A stretch of 64,000 nucleotides of DNA from Poecilobothrus nobilitatus (GCA_947095535.1 OX352772.1:102192641-102256640); one strand, 5' to 3'; positions 53,527 through 64,000 are shown, numbered from the stretch's first letter. Numbers and translations: made by a program. The notes: a model not told the origin generated them from the letters alone.

Positions 53527-56090
53527 CTAGATTATTCTGTACCACTTTTCCACAGCTTTAACAACTTCATCTAATATCCAGGTACCAACTAAAGCTCGTT
53601 TGTCATTTGAATGATTGCACAATTCTTCTTGGTTTTTATTTTCACCGCAAGTATAACATAATGAAAACATTAGTTTATTATTTTGTTTTAACGGTAATAC
53701 AGGATGAAATAAATATTCTGGTGGTAAAATTTTACATTTTATAAGACCATCTAATTTTTCAAGATTAATTTTGCAGAACATAACATAACATACATAACAT
53801 ACAAACATACAGAATTACCTACATGAACTTTTGGATGACCTACAGGGAATTTACAATATTTGCATACATATGGATATAATTAACATACATCTGTATATTT
53901 AATTTTTTCATTTGAGTTGCATTTATAATAGCTATATACATTTCCAGTTCAACCACCATAAAAAGCATCTCGTGGATTTAATGGCAAGTTATTTATTAGC
54001 GGATGTTTTTCTAAATACTGCATATTTTGATTCTTTAAAAGCTTTTTAAATTCGCAACCCCACAATTTAAATTACGTCATATCCTAGACTCTTCAATCTT
54101 TCAAATTTATCTGTAGTTCTCTTATATCGTGTATTTAATGTATCATTCACATTGTCATATATTGATTCATCACATCTATGCTGTAAACAAACGGGATGTC
54201 CGTGAAAATAACATCCATGGAATTCCAAAATTTGGCTAGTGATTGCACAATATCCGTCTATTTTAACTCCTGCAATAACTGCTTCTTTTCCTTTAGCCGC
54301 ATGTTGGATATTTATATTTCGTTTTTGCTCTTCAAAAACTAACCATTTAATAGTTTCTTTTGATTGGTTGTCAGTATAGCGATATCCGTTTTTAGGAATC
54401 AAACCAATAGTCTGGTTCCAGAATCAAACCAGTGTCTGGTTTTAAAAAAGTTCTGGTTTTTACCTTTCTAAATGCTAAACATGCTTGAGTTAATACTTGT
54501 GCATCACTAATACAATAATCAGCTATGTCACGTTGCATATCGAATGTATTACCCTTCTTTTCTTCATACCATTTTATGAATGTATTACGCTCTTCCATAC
54601 ACATATTGCCTGGGTTGTAATATTTAATAGCAGGTAATGGGTTGTAATATTTAATAGCAGATAATGGTCCAACATATTCTTTATTTTTAGTTGTATTAAA
54701 TAAATGTGGAAAATAACCCTTTTTAAAAATAGAAGGTAGACCAAATGTTTTTGGTAGTTTTGATAGCCCCATTGGAAAGTAATTTATTGAATCTATGAAT
54801 TTGACGTTCAACATCAACATCATCATTATTTTAGTACCTCACATAATCAATTTTATTTTAATATAATTATATCTGTTTGTTCCAATCAAAAATTGAATAT
54901 AAATTGATGGTCAAAAGATTGGCCATTGTGAGCAATCACAACAACGCTTTTAAATTTTTTTCTTGCCTCCATTATGTGTGAAAGAAACTGTTTTATAATA
55001 TTTCCTTTTTTAATTACAGTTCGTCTAAATTTACATTTCTGGCAAAAATATAGGGAAATATCATTAATACATAAATCATATATTTGCCCAAAAACACACA
55101 AGTTTGGCTCATGTAGTTTGATTTCTTTTCGATTTTCTTTTATAATTTTTTCTCCAAATTTTTTTTCCTCTTGTGTCTCTAAATCATAAATGATATATAA
55201 AAAATCCTTCAGTTTGCGCTGCCTTATATCTTGTTGAATATAACATAAATGATCTTGCGACACATGCTTATTGTAAACTTTGCAAAAATATTTGTTACAT
55301 GTATGTTGTCTTACAGTTTTGTAAACTTTTAAGCAGTAAGAACATTTCTTTATTTGTTCGCAAAGATTTTTTTGCATTACTGAACTGGATGCAATATGAT
55401 TATCAAAACACTGTTGACCTCTAAATTTTCGATTGCAATCTTTACATAATATATTGCAAATGTTTGATGGGCAAACGGGAGATTGGCAAAGAACATGACA
55501 AAGCTCACAATAATAAGATGAACAAAGAGCAGCAGTCAATGAAGTTATGACGTTGTAATGCCCTTCATAATACAATAGATTGAGACCTTTACCATCACCA
55601 CATCCTACAAATACAGTATCTCTTCCTTTAGTTGCGTATAAGAATACAGTAATCTCGTATCCTTTCAGATTTTGCTGAAGCTCTGGTACCCCACATCCCT
55701 CTAAAGGAATTTGTACTTGTGTATTACTTATGAGTTCATGAATCATTCTTGTTTGAAGTTTATCGGTATTGTTCCTTATTTTAGTATATTCAGAATTCTT
55801 ATCTACATTGGCTCTGGCAACTACAAGTGCCCTTGGTAGACACAAATTGTCATCATTCTTTATCGTAACAATTCCTCTACGTTTTTTTACATTCCTCGTT
55901 GAAAGAGTTATTCCAATACAAAACGTATCAGTACTCAAACCTTCAGAACGTCAAATGTAATTTTTTTACCGAATACATTGAACCATTTAACTCCTGTTAC
56001 GACATTTTCTTTTACGATGTATCGCGGCAACGAATCGTACGCTCTTCAACTAGATGAAAGCACGGCGAGAGATTTTAAGAAATAATAATA
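53527..56090 (-). pseudogene. POLB: Polinton protein-primed DNA polymerase B, N-terminal and exonuclease part
   Basis: From about 56090: ITFDVLKV near 55945, then open 55938-54886: LCLPRALVVARANVDKNSEY, a Cys/His-rich stretch (CELCHVLC, CKDCNRKF, CSYCLKVYKTVRQHTC), exonuclease I IIYDLETQEE, exonuclease II VVIAHNGQSFD. Then 54826-54392: FIDSINYFPMGLSKLPKTFG and YCISDAQVLTQACLAF (exonuclease III). Then 54402-54067: IPKNGYRYTDNQSKETI, LEFHGCYFHGHPVC. Near 53850-54000: LNPRDAFYGG and motif A KYTDVC-stop-LYPYVCKY; the motif Ser is a stop. 53808-53527: LIKCKILPPEYLFHPVLP, ending at EKWYRII. A 30-bp duplication repeats IKYYNP (54622-54660). The rest lies at 48530-48883. Confidence 0.88.
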
Positions 56091-56569
56091 ATTGACAATA
56101 ATAATTAATGACAAATGATAAATAATGACATAATAATTTTTTTAGCCATATATTTTTATTTATATATTATTTGTGTTTTTTTGATCCAATTTTTTTTAAT
56201 GAGTACACGAGCACTATTACAATACTAATATAGTAAAAATAAAAGCGTATGTAATATTTATAAAAACATTATCTCTTTAGTTTAATTTTTCCAGGTTTAT
56301 TAAATCACTTTAAGATTTAACGAACCCTATGTATATCATTATATACGAATTATATTTTTAAGCAAATTTCCATAAATTTTCAGCATAACATATTCAATTT
56401 TTCATACAATTTTTTTTCACTCATTTCACAGATACTGCATCGATATTGCATAACACATAAATTAAATAATTAATGATTTTCTGTTGTTTTTTTTTAATAA
56501 CTTTCTAATTTTTTTTCCTTTTTAATCAATAACCTACCGTAAAAAATATACAGATTTTTTCATTTTAAT

Positions 56570-56961
56570 TATTTGACAAACGAGTTATATTTAAAGAACC
56601 TAGTAGTAGTTTAAGTACTACAGTAGTACCTAAAAACAAAAACAAATCTCCTTTTCTCTTTTAATCAATAACCTAACCACAGATGTATTATTAAACATAC
56701 CTATAATTAATGTTTTTCGTTATGCTTGCTTTTAAATTTCACAAATTTAAATATGAAAAAAAAAAAAAGAAATTTTGCATTTAACTTCACAATTAGTAGT
56801 AATTATTTTTTTTTACCTATAATTATTTTACCTATAATTATTTTTTTTTTGTGCTTGTTGAAATTTAAATATGAATAAAATAAAATGCACGCAATTTTTT
56901 AAAAAAAAAATACCTTCTGTTTTCACTACTGCCTGTTACAAAAAGACACAAAAATGTATTT
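56570..56961 (-). repeat. Right terminal inverted repeat of the Polinton
   Basis: Mirror of 40097-40400: CTGCCTGTTACAAAAAGACA, AAATGCACGCAA and GTGCTTGTTGAAATTTAAAT match the left end in reverse. Internal repeats (TTTACCTATAATTA twice near 56813-56842; AATCAATAACCTA at 56526 and 56664) make it longer than the left copy. Confidence 0.8.
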
Positions 56962-57337
56962 GTTGATGCTAAACAATAATAAAAACATGTTAAAAGGTGA
57001 ATGGCCCCAAACAATAATAAAAACATGGGAAGGGGTCATTACCCTCAACAACATGTCCTAACATACTCCCACTACCCAACAACCAAGTGAATCAGGAAAT
57101 TAACATGTATTTTAAATTCACCTATAATTAATTTTAACCTTCACCTTATCATAAACCATAAATCACCTTAATAGCACGTGCCTTCCTGACACGTCTAAGC
57201 CAGTTTTTTTTCCCATGCTCAACCAACCCTATACCTACTAATCCAATATGATGCTAATGTAAGGTTTTATTTAAAGTTAATAATTCAATATAAAGCTAAT
57301 GTAAGGTTTTGTTTAACGTTAATAATTACGACTGCTT
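56962..57337. other. Spacer between Polinton and errantivirus E gag
   Basis: No gene. Two direct repeats: CAATAATAAAAACATG at 56971 and 57012, and GCTAATGTAAGGTTTT...GTTAATAATT at 57252 and 57294. The two may be traces of earlier insertions or slippage. Confidence 0.55.
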
Positions 57338-57547
57338 CTAGTGGTACGACTTCCCACACCTATAATCGTTATTTCCAGTAAATGTTTTTATATGCTGGAA
57401 TTTATTGATTTGGTCGTCTGTAAGATTAAATCTTGATTGAGGAATTTGCTGCCTTGAAGTTTCCAGTTGTTCTTCATATTCTAATACCATAAGGCGTATT
57501 TGTTCTCTTAGTATTATTATCTTCTGATATTTTTTGATTTTTATCAC
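57338..57547 (-). pseudogene. Errantivirus E gag, N-terminal fragment
   Basis: Minus strand, ending at 57338. An in-frame ATG begins MVLEYEEQLETSRQQIPQSR near 57490. It continues FNLTDDQINKFQHIKTFTG and breaks at GNNDY, after which the sequence is unrelated. The inverted gag block at 34.7 kb starts YTLNEFVNAV, so the two pieces meet at the same place of the protein. It follows the primer site and leader of the 57978-58515 LTR as gag should. Confidence 0.65.
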
Positions 57548-57958
57548 TTTTCACTGTTTTTTTAAATCTCATAAAGTGCTTGTTTTTATTTATTTATAAT
57601 TGTTTTTATTTTTATATTATATATATATATATTTTTTTTTGTTATATATTTCTAAATTATTTTATTATACAAATGTTTCTTTTTATATTATATTTTAAAA
57701 TTATTTAATTATGGAAAGAATTTTATTTCACTATTTGTTGTTTTTTTTTCTTAATAAGATATGTCGTTTCTTCACCGATAGCTGATTTTTAGTTACAATT
57801 TCGTTTCTAATATCTAATAAATGTTTTTATACGGTTCGTTTTATTTTTATATTAAGTTGCTACACCGAAACTGATTTTTAGTCAAGATTGCGTTTCTTAT
57901 ATAAAAAGATTTTTAAAACGGTTCTTTAATATCACTAGATTCTGAAACTGATAAGCGG
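57548..57958 (-). other. Leader of errantivirus E
   Basis: AT-rich non-coding DNA between primer site and gag fragment. It contains imperfect repeats around CTGATTTTTAGT (57781 and 57871) and CGGTTCTTT/CGGTTCGTT. Confidence 0.6.
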
Positions 57959-57977
57959 AATCCTACCGACTGCGCCA
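57959..57977 (-). other. Primer-binding site of errantivirus E, tRNA-Ser type
   Basis: On the minus strand TGGCGCAGTCGGTAGGAT, identical to the site of the young errantivirus, directly after the LTR. It fixes the element's orientation. Confidence 0.88.
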
Positions 57978-58515
57978 ATTAAATAATAACTTAGTTATTA
58001 TTATACAAAAAATAATTATTTCAAAATTTAAAACACTTAGATTTTCGTTAAATTACTTTTATTTATCGTGTTATTAAATTTGATGCGGTCTTAAGACTAA
58101 ATTTTTAAAGTTTACAATTGCTTTTTATAAGTATAACAAATATTACAAAATTAGCAAAATAATCTATTTACAATATATTGAACCTGTTTATGAAAATATG
58201 CTACGTTTATATTATTTATATTAATTGGTTATGTTTACACGTTTTTACTTCTAAAGTTATATTTAGGTTTATTACGTTTATAATTTAGGTTTATTAAAGT
58301 TCAATGAAATACATTAATGAAATATATTTCATAATAAGAAATATCATGTTACGATATAAGTTACAATTATTTAGGTTTATTTAAGTTCATTGAAATACAT
58401 TTAATTAAACATTAAGTTACAATAATATATTTTTGTTAATTTCTACAAATACATTTTTCTTAAGTTATTAAGTCATTGATGTTATTATCAATATTGGTGG
58501 AATTTACTAATGTAA
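57978..58515 (-). repeat. 5' LTR of old errantivirus E
   Basis: 538 bp on the minus strand, starting TTACATTAGTAAATTCCACC at 58515 and ending beside the primer site. It aligns with 17758-18264 over about 510 bp; roughly one position in eight differs by eye. That makes the element far older than the 5486-13865 provirus. Confidence 0.85.
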
Positions 58516-59169
58516 AATGCGCACACTGAAATCGCGCACTGTTAATCTTATTTTGTATGAAATTAGGGGGATACATTCCAAGTGCATACTAATATTCTCA
58601 TGAAAAATTTAAATTTAAAGCAAGTACATAATTATAATAGTGTTTAATCAGTATTAAACAGTAACAGTTAAACATAGACATAAACAAAAAATTTATATTT
58701 TATAAAAAATAAAAATTATAATTCTGTACTTAATTCATAAGAATTGAAGAATAAAGTTTTTAAATCAGTTCATTTTCATCTTCTGATGAATTTGTACTAT
58801 TTTCTGTTGAGTTTCATATTTCTTCCAATAGTTTTGTATAAAAAACTTGGTAATAATATGATTGCTTACTTATTAATAATGAAAAAAATGAAAACGCACT
58901 GCTGCGAAACTTCTACCGCGCAATGCAAAATTTTGGTGGTAAAAACAAAAATGCCCAAGTCCGAAACCGCGCAGTATATATGTAATATGTACTGTATATA
59001 TGTAAAACTTTTTTTTCTTTCTATTTTTTTTCCGCTTAAATAAAACATGTCCGATTACTTTGACAATTCTTTGAAATTTTTTGAATTTTTTGACAATTCT
59101 TTGAAATGTTGTCATTAAAAGAAAACATGGAAATTTAATTTCACTTTGTGCTTAAAATTTATTTTATTA
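58516..59169. other. Spacer, no gene seen
   Basis: AT-rich with islands of CG (ATGCGCACACTGAAATCGCGCAC at 58517-58539; a related CCGCGCA pattern at 58916 and 58968). Open frames on both strands here are short and low in coding character. A degraded unclassified repeat is possible. Confidence 0.5.
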
Positions 59170-59440
59170 AACTCTTTTTTTTTATTTCATCCATAACTTT
59201 GGGAATTCTTAAACCTCTATGAATGTCGCTATTACATACATACCAGGGAGCACTTACTATGTTCCGAAGGACTTTTATCTGTAATGTTTGTATTTTTATA
59301 ATATGCGTTTGCTTGGCACAACCACAAAGTTAAATGCCATATAGCCATATAGAATTAATTGCTTGGTTGTAAATTAACACTTTATTATGTATTGTTAGCT
59401 TACACTTAGGACCTAGGAGGCAGGAATTTTGACATCCAGT
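59170..59440 (-). pseudogene. LINE RT C-terminal fragment (jockey/I-type)
   Basis: Minus strand: RKYLGMTLDVKIPASWVLSV near 59400-59455, then NQAINSIWLYGI and CGCAKQTH near 59320-59360, then KVLRNIV, SAPWYVCNSDIHRGLRIPKV and MDEI down to about 59180. The wording is the thumb and C-terminal wording of jockey-type reverse transcriptases, different from LINEs A and B. Frame changes break it. It is fused directly to the ORF1 remnant on its right. Confidence 0.72.
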
Positions 59441-60275
59441 GTCATTCCCAGGTATTTTCGATTGTTGCGTTTACCCCATTTAAATTTCTTTTTGGTGAGT
59501 TTTCTATAATGATTGAGCAGGTAAAGTGTTAAATCATTTGTATTTTTATTATTGTTTTTTTTTTGCTGTAGTTCAGTCACTCCTATGATGTCAGCTACAG
59601 TGATTTTAGAGTATAGGTGACTACCAATTTTAATAATAGTTTCTATAGGATTGATTATTTTCGGAGGTAGTCCTGCAATTATAAGATTATTTCTATTCTC
59701 ATATCGTTTCTTCTCTTCCATAACGTATTCCATATGGTAAATTTTACTTTCTAATATATTTGACTTCTTTTCAAACTCACTAAGTTTATTTCGGAGTAAC
59801 TTATTTTCATCTAATACTTCCTTGTTTTTTTTTAGGAGGTCCTAGATCTGATTGCTAAGAAACGTATGAGATTTTTGTACTTCAGTAAGAACTATCATCA
59901 GTTGTTTCATGCATGTGGCTAGAGTATTAACAGTGCACTCTCCAGGAGACAAATTATGCAGCTCTGGGAAAACTTCCATCATTGAATTTAGGTCCAGCAA
60001 ATTAACGGGTGCAGTAATACCCACTGAAGCGGCAGGTTCCTCGTCGCCAACAACAATAAAGGATTCATTTGATTGAGCCGAACAAGTTCCGCATTTCCAA
60101 ATTGCCAACCCAGCTTCAACAGCTTTGAAAACATCATTCGCCATCGATGTACACTTCTTCGTCATATGAAAGAAATATCGACATGGCCCACTACATTGAA
60201 TGCCCTTTGTTTTACCATAAAAGGTTTTATTGCACGCCGAACATTTTTGACCATTTTTCTGAGTACTAATAAGTA
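59441..60275 (-). pseudogene. Jockey-like LINE ORF1 remnant
   Basis: From about 60275 leftwards: GQKCSACNKTFYGKTKGIQC, then CRYFFHMTKKCTSMANDVFK and WKCGTCSAQSNESFIV (zinc finger, 60250-60060). Then a linker, LATCMKQLMIVLTEVQKSHT, then a coiled coil near 59760-59840. Then RNNLIIAGLPPKIINPIETI and VADIIGVTELQQKKNNN at 59733-59560. The order matches LINE B ORF1, including the RRM-like start that LINE B has lost. A stop near 59842 and frame changes inactivate it. Confidence 0.8.
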
Positions 60276-61880
60276 ATAAGTTATTTATTTAGAAATGTTG
60301 TTATTTGCTTTATATATATTAATTAATTTTAATGTATTTTATATTTTTTAGATAAAATCTTTTTAACTGGTATGTTGTTATATTTATAATTTATCTTTTA
60401 TTTTTAGATTTAAAAAGAAAATATTAAAGTCTTTTTGTTGCCGAGTATGCTGGTCACTCTGTTTGCTGATATATGTTTGAAATAAGTTTATAGTATTTAT
60501 TTGTACTCAATTCACACTAGTTTACATATGTATATATATTAACTAAATTGTAAAATTGCAGTTATATTTGCATTAATTTATAAGTTAATATTAGTTAGTT
60601 AGCAAAATTATAATTTTGTATTAGTTTTAATTTGATTTTAAATAAGTTTTGCTCTTTATATTTAATTCAGATTTATGTTATTTGGTATTTGTTTAACTTT
60701 ATAAATGCATCGGTATTATATTTTAAAATTTTAAATTAGATGCGTTTTAGTTAAATTTTTTTTTTTTTTTTTTATTGTGATAGTATAATACTAAGACTAT
60801 ATATAAATGTATAGTTAATTTTTATTCTGTTTTTTAACTTTTTTTTTTATTACCTTATTTTATGTTTTTTTTTCTCTTTTGTTTTTTTATTGTCTTTAAT
60901 TTATTGTTATTTGGTATTAATTTAACTTTTCATTTATTTATTACTTCGTATTAATTTAATTTTATAAGTTTTTATTTTATGTATCTTTTATTTTTTACTT
61001 AAAAATTCAAAATTTTCAAAATTTTCTCCTTAAACACGTCTGCACTCGGTGAATGTTCAAAATTCTTGATTATCGCACTAAATTTCTGTCCGGATTACAA
61101 ATCTATGACAGTTAAAAAAATTTTAGGAGTAGAATCAGCCTTACCTTATTACATATTTTTATAGCACTTTGAGACCAAATTTATTTTGACAGGTGTAAAA
61201 AAAGCATTTTATTCTAGTATTATTTAACTATATTTATATAGTCATTTTTTGTTTATGGCAATATTGAGTAAATTTTGAATCCACATATCATTAATATTGT
61301 CAGTTGTTATTTTAATTCTTAATTTTTTTGTGAAAAGAAGAAATATGGAAGCTGTATTATATAACATAAGTAGATATAAATTTTCTACATTAGTTAAATT
61401 ATTACAATAACGAAAAATTAACTTACAATTCTATTATTTTCCAAATAGTTGTATCTTTTAATAAAAAAGAAATATTATTTCGCAGAATAATATTTATTAA
61501 ATTCCTTTTTCTTTTATTTCTTGCATTATTATTCATTTTTATATTTTTTATATTCGCTATACTTTTAACAAAAATAAAAAAGAATTACTTTTAGTACAAG
61601 TGCGATCATCTAGTGTGGTTTTCAAAACACTAATTTTAGATATATAATCAAGTGTTAAGTGCCATTGCGGTCAGCACTTGATTCTATTTGGAGTTTTCGG
61701 ATAAAAAAATAGTGCGATAAAATAGTATTCAGTGCGCCGTGTGATGTTTAGTGAGATGGTTCGGAAAGGCCCAGTTCACAAAAAAATTTGGTAAAGTTCC
61801 TCTTATGGTTGGGTGATAAAATTGTTTGAACCCAACCCATTCTTAGTTGTTTGAACCCATTCCCATTCTGTTGTGTGTTC
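60276..61880. other. AT-rich spacer, no gene seen
   Basis: About 1.6 kb dominated by T-rich strings and ATTTAATTTTATA-like phrases. No coding sequence, inverted ends or RNA gene was found. It may hold decayed LINE 5' and 3' UTRs. Confidence 0.55.
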
Positions 61881-64000
61881 ACTGTCGTTTTTCCAGTTTC
61901 CATTAATTATATTGCAATATAATCTTCAGAATCGGCATATAATCGGGCAATGGGGTAGGTAGGTATGGTGGTGACCTTCACGATGCTGCGTGAAGGCCTC
62001 AATTAGCACTAGATTGCGCCATTTTGATACCACTGCATTCAAGTGACCCGTGTTTTTAGATTGTGTGCGGTTTTATATCCAACCCGAGCGGTTCAGATAC
62101 AAGATCAGTTCTTTGATTTTGTGTTCAGAAAGCTCGCTGAGGTTGTGGAAGAACGGCTTGCCGAGTGAGAGACGTCTGGCTCCAGCTAGGGCCGGACATC
62201 TGCAAAGAAAGTGTTCCAGATTCTCACTTTCGTTTGCTTCTTTGCAGCTTCTGCATGAGGTGTTGTGTGGGAGTTCTAATTTGGCCGCATGCGTGCCCAC
62301 TGGCCAGTGGCCTGTGATGATTGCTACTAGTCTGGCTATGTCTATGCGGGATTTGGATATCAACTCGATTGATCTCCTTTTGTTGTATGTGGGCCACAAT
62401 GTTCTAGATATGGTGCAATTGCTCAGATTACTCCACCTATTTTGTGATTTCGCTATATACAAAAAAAGGATCCGTTCCTTGATCGTACTGATTGGGCAAC
62501 TAACTCTCCGGTAACTTTCCGGGGAGTTAGTGTTCTGAGTAGCTCCTTTCTTTGCTAGTTCGTCAGCTTTTTCATTTCCTTCAATATTGCTATGCCCAGG
62601 CACCCATAAGAAGGTTATGTTTAACCTTTCGCTTGTTAGGGCAATTTCCTCTTGGCACTGTTTAACAAGCTTAGAGGTTGTGATGTTCGCGTTAATGGCC
62701 TTGATCAAAGATCGCGACCGTTCTCATTTGTGTGTTGTTTTCGTTCAGAATTCGAGCAGCCTCTCTAACTGCTAGTATCTCTGCCTGAAGATGCTAGCTG
62801 TGTCGGGGAGTTTGTAGAATTTTGAAATGTTGAGTTTCTCCGAGGAAATGCCAGCACCATCTCCTTCCTTCATCTTGGATCCGTCGGTGAAGATAGTGAC
62901 ATCGAAATTCTTTGTCACATTACCGCCCTTCCATTCCGCTCTAGACGGAAATTCTACGACTGAATTACTCCCATAGTTTATTTTGAGGATAGTGTAGTCG
63001 GTCAGGGTTGGCATAAAGTCCCTTGGAAATATCTCCAGAATATTACCGTGGCCATATGGTTTAGTAGCAAACCACCCAGTTTCTCTGAGTCGAACTGCAC
63101 TACACGTTGCGACATACTTAATGTATAGATCCGGGGGTAAAAGAAATAAAATAGTATTCAGAGCATCAGACGGACACGGTCGCAGTGCTCCTGTGATGCC
63201 CACAGATGCCGATCTCTGTATTCTATTTAGTTTTGTTATATTGTATTTCCGATTCATCGCTGGCCACCACACCAGCGATCCATAGGTAAGGATTGGACGA
63301 ACCACGGCTGTGTACGTCCAAAGCGCCATCTTTGGCTGCATATCCCATTTCTTCCCCATGGTTTTATTGCAAGCATAGAGAGCAACACAAGCCTTCTTAA
63401 CCCTATGCTCGATGCTAGATTTCCAGGAAAGCTTCGAGTCTAGAATAACGCCTAGATACTTAGCGCTGGTAGTCAGATTTAAAGTATAATTGTTGAGTTT
63501 CGGTAGGACAAAAGTAGGTATTTTGGATCTTGTCGTGAAGAGTACCATTTCAGTCTTCTCTGAGTTGACACCTAGGCCACAACTTGTGGCCCAGTTGGGA
63601 ACCTTCCTTAGAGTTCTATTCATGATCTCACTAATCACGGATATAAACTGGCCTGATACTAGTATCACCACATCATCCGCATACGCCACTACCTTTATTC
63701 CTTCCTCAGCAAGTATCATTAGAATTTTGTTTATAACCATTAGCCATAGCAAAGGTGATATTACACCTCCCTGAGGTGTACCCCTGTTGACTAATTTAAA
63801 AACAGCATTAACGACTTTTGCAACATAATCGGAATTATGCCATCCAAACCAGGCGATTTATATGGAGAGAAACTTTTTATAGCCCAAGAAACCTTTTCCT
63901 GAGATATAATTTTACCTACTTCATCCCATGAGGTTCCTTGGGCTACAGGACCTCCATTGGGTGGAGTTACGTTACCGTTAACATTGCTGGCTACGGCAAA
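61881..64000 (-). pseudogene. I-group LINE with RNase H (LOA-like), internally deleted, runs off the edge
   Basis: More GC-rich than its surroundings. From the right edge: RT fingers (VSWAIKSFSPYKSPGLDGII near 63840-63900), then directly RGTPQGGVISPLLWLMVINK (motif B, near 63770); motif A between them has been deleted. Then the catalytic box VVAYADDVVIL near 63680, thumb YLGVILDSKLSWKSS, and RNase H (VTIFTDGSKMKEGDG near 62880; IFLWVPGHSN-type end near 62590 with HSNIEGNEKADELAKKG). A Cys/His end follows (CRSCKEANESENLEHFLCRC near 62190-62260), stopping at 62073. Frame changes lie near 62780, 62710 and 63800. The 3' UTR extends to about 61880. Confidence 0.85.

Larger units (their letters stand above)
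40097..56961. mobile_element. Polinton/Maverick, degraded, interrupted by LINE C
   Basis: A 16.9-kb region bounded by imperfect inverted repeats (40097-40400 and 56570-56961). Its gene set is that of Polintons: adenain-like protease, double jelly-roll major capsid, small basic protein, penton-type minor capsid, packaging ATPase, DDE integrase and protein-primed DNA polymerase B. There are also four or five smaller unassigned genes. Most structural genes run on the minus strand from 45.05 to 40.85 kb; integrase and three small genes are on the plus strand; the polymerase is on the minus strand at the right end. A 4.4-kb LINE splits the polymerase. No 6-bp target duplication was found. Most genes carry frameshifts, so this is a fossil. 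Confidence 0.92.
17758..58515 (-). mobile_element. Old errantivirus E, exploded by nested insertions (proposed single element)
   Basis: Two related LTRs face the same way at 57978-58515 (5', with a tRNA-Ser primer site) and 17758-18264 (3', with a polypurine tract). Pieces of one 17.6-type genome lie between them in the right order on the minus strand: gag start (57.5 kb), gag/protease (34.6-35.7 kb, inverted), RT and RNase H (34.5-33.4 kb), connection and integrase (20.0-19.06 kb) and env (19.0-18.3 kb, partly inverted). The gaps are filled by the Polinton, gypsy element D and LINEs B and A. The gag pieces at 57.34 and 34.73 kb meet at about the same residue. Two separate truncated relatives remain possible. 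Confidence 0.65.

Noticed and set aside
55950..56090. Cold-shock-like wording VTGVKWFNV upstream of the polymerase frame
   Set aside because: Only about nine residues match and the rest of a cold-shock domain is absent; it is more likely the N-terminus of polymerase B in a shifted frame.
40097..56961. Reading the capsid and protease genes as an exogenous DNA virus contig
   Set aside because: Terminal inverted repeats, nested insertion of a LINE, flanking retroelements and pervasive frameshifts show an old integrated Polinton, not an active virus.
40091..56967. 6-bp target duplication of the Polinton
   Set aside because: The flanks TAGTTT and GTTGAT do not match; either the ends have eroded or the exact boundary is a few bases off.

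Overview
The window is a piece of a large, very AT-rich arthropod genome, most likely a fly (Diptera). The evidence is the transposon mixture: 17.6-like errantiviruses whose primer site matches the 3' end of tRNA-Ser, jockey-like LINEs, an RNase H-bearing I-group LINE, a rosa-type mariner relative, a P-element-type transposase fossil and a Polinton/Maverick. I found no single-copy host gene, tRNA, rRNA or CRISPR array. The locus is a nested graveyard of transposable elements with one strikingly young occupant.

Layout. 1-1545 is a broken minus-strand LINE. 2026-3280 is a complete but dead mariner-type element with 32-bp inverted ends and TA duplications. 4683-5229 is a MITE-like repeat. 5286-15220 is a 1.5-kb dispersed repeat (ends TATACC/GGTGTAGGGTAT) split by an errantivirus, 5486-13865. 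The two 445-bp LTRs of that virus differ at one base, and it has gag, pol and env, a -1 slippery heptamer, a primer site, a polypurine tract and a 6-bp target duplication. 15770-16320 is a P-element-like transposase fossil.

17.76-58.5 kb can be read as a second, much older errantivirus on the minus strand. Its 5' LTR is at 57978-58515 and its 3' LTR at 17758-18264, and about 40 kb of later insertions have pushed its parts apart. Inside it lie jockey-like LINE B (33.4 to 20.0 kb, minus) with LINE A inserted in it (20.84-29.31 kb, plus); LINE A is itself interrupted by three repeat insertions. A second gypsy-type element with zinc-knuckle Gag (35.75-39.23 kb) and a Polinton (40097-56961) follow. 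The Polinton has imperfect inverted ends and recognisable remains of cysteine protease, both jelly-roll capsid proteins, a small basic virion-type protein, packaging ATPase, integrase and protein-primed DNA polymerase B. A LINE (C) splits the polymerase gene. 58.5-64 kb holds further LINE debris, ending in an RNase H-containing LINE fragment that runs off the right edge.

How the parts work together. The young errantivirus is the only element that looks close to functional: Gag, a frameshifted Pol and an Env probably made from a spliced RNA. Its one visible defect is a single-base frame change near the end of the integrase. The Polinton once encoded a virion-type gene set, but its integrase is split by an inverted copy of its own 5' end and promoter, and its polymerase lacks the B and C motifs. 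All other elements carry stops, frameshifts or lost catalytic residues. The architecture (old nested elements on both strands, one fresh retrovirus-like insertion) is what a heterochromatic or piRNA-cluster region looks like; that last point is inference.
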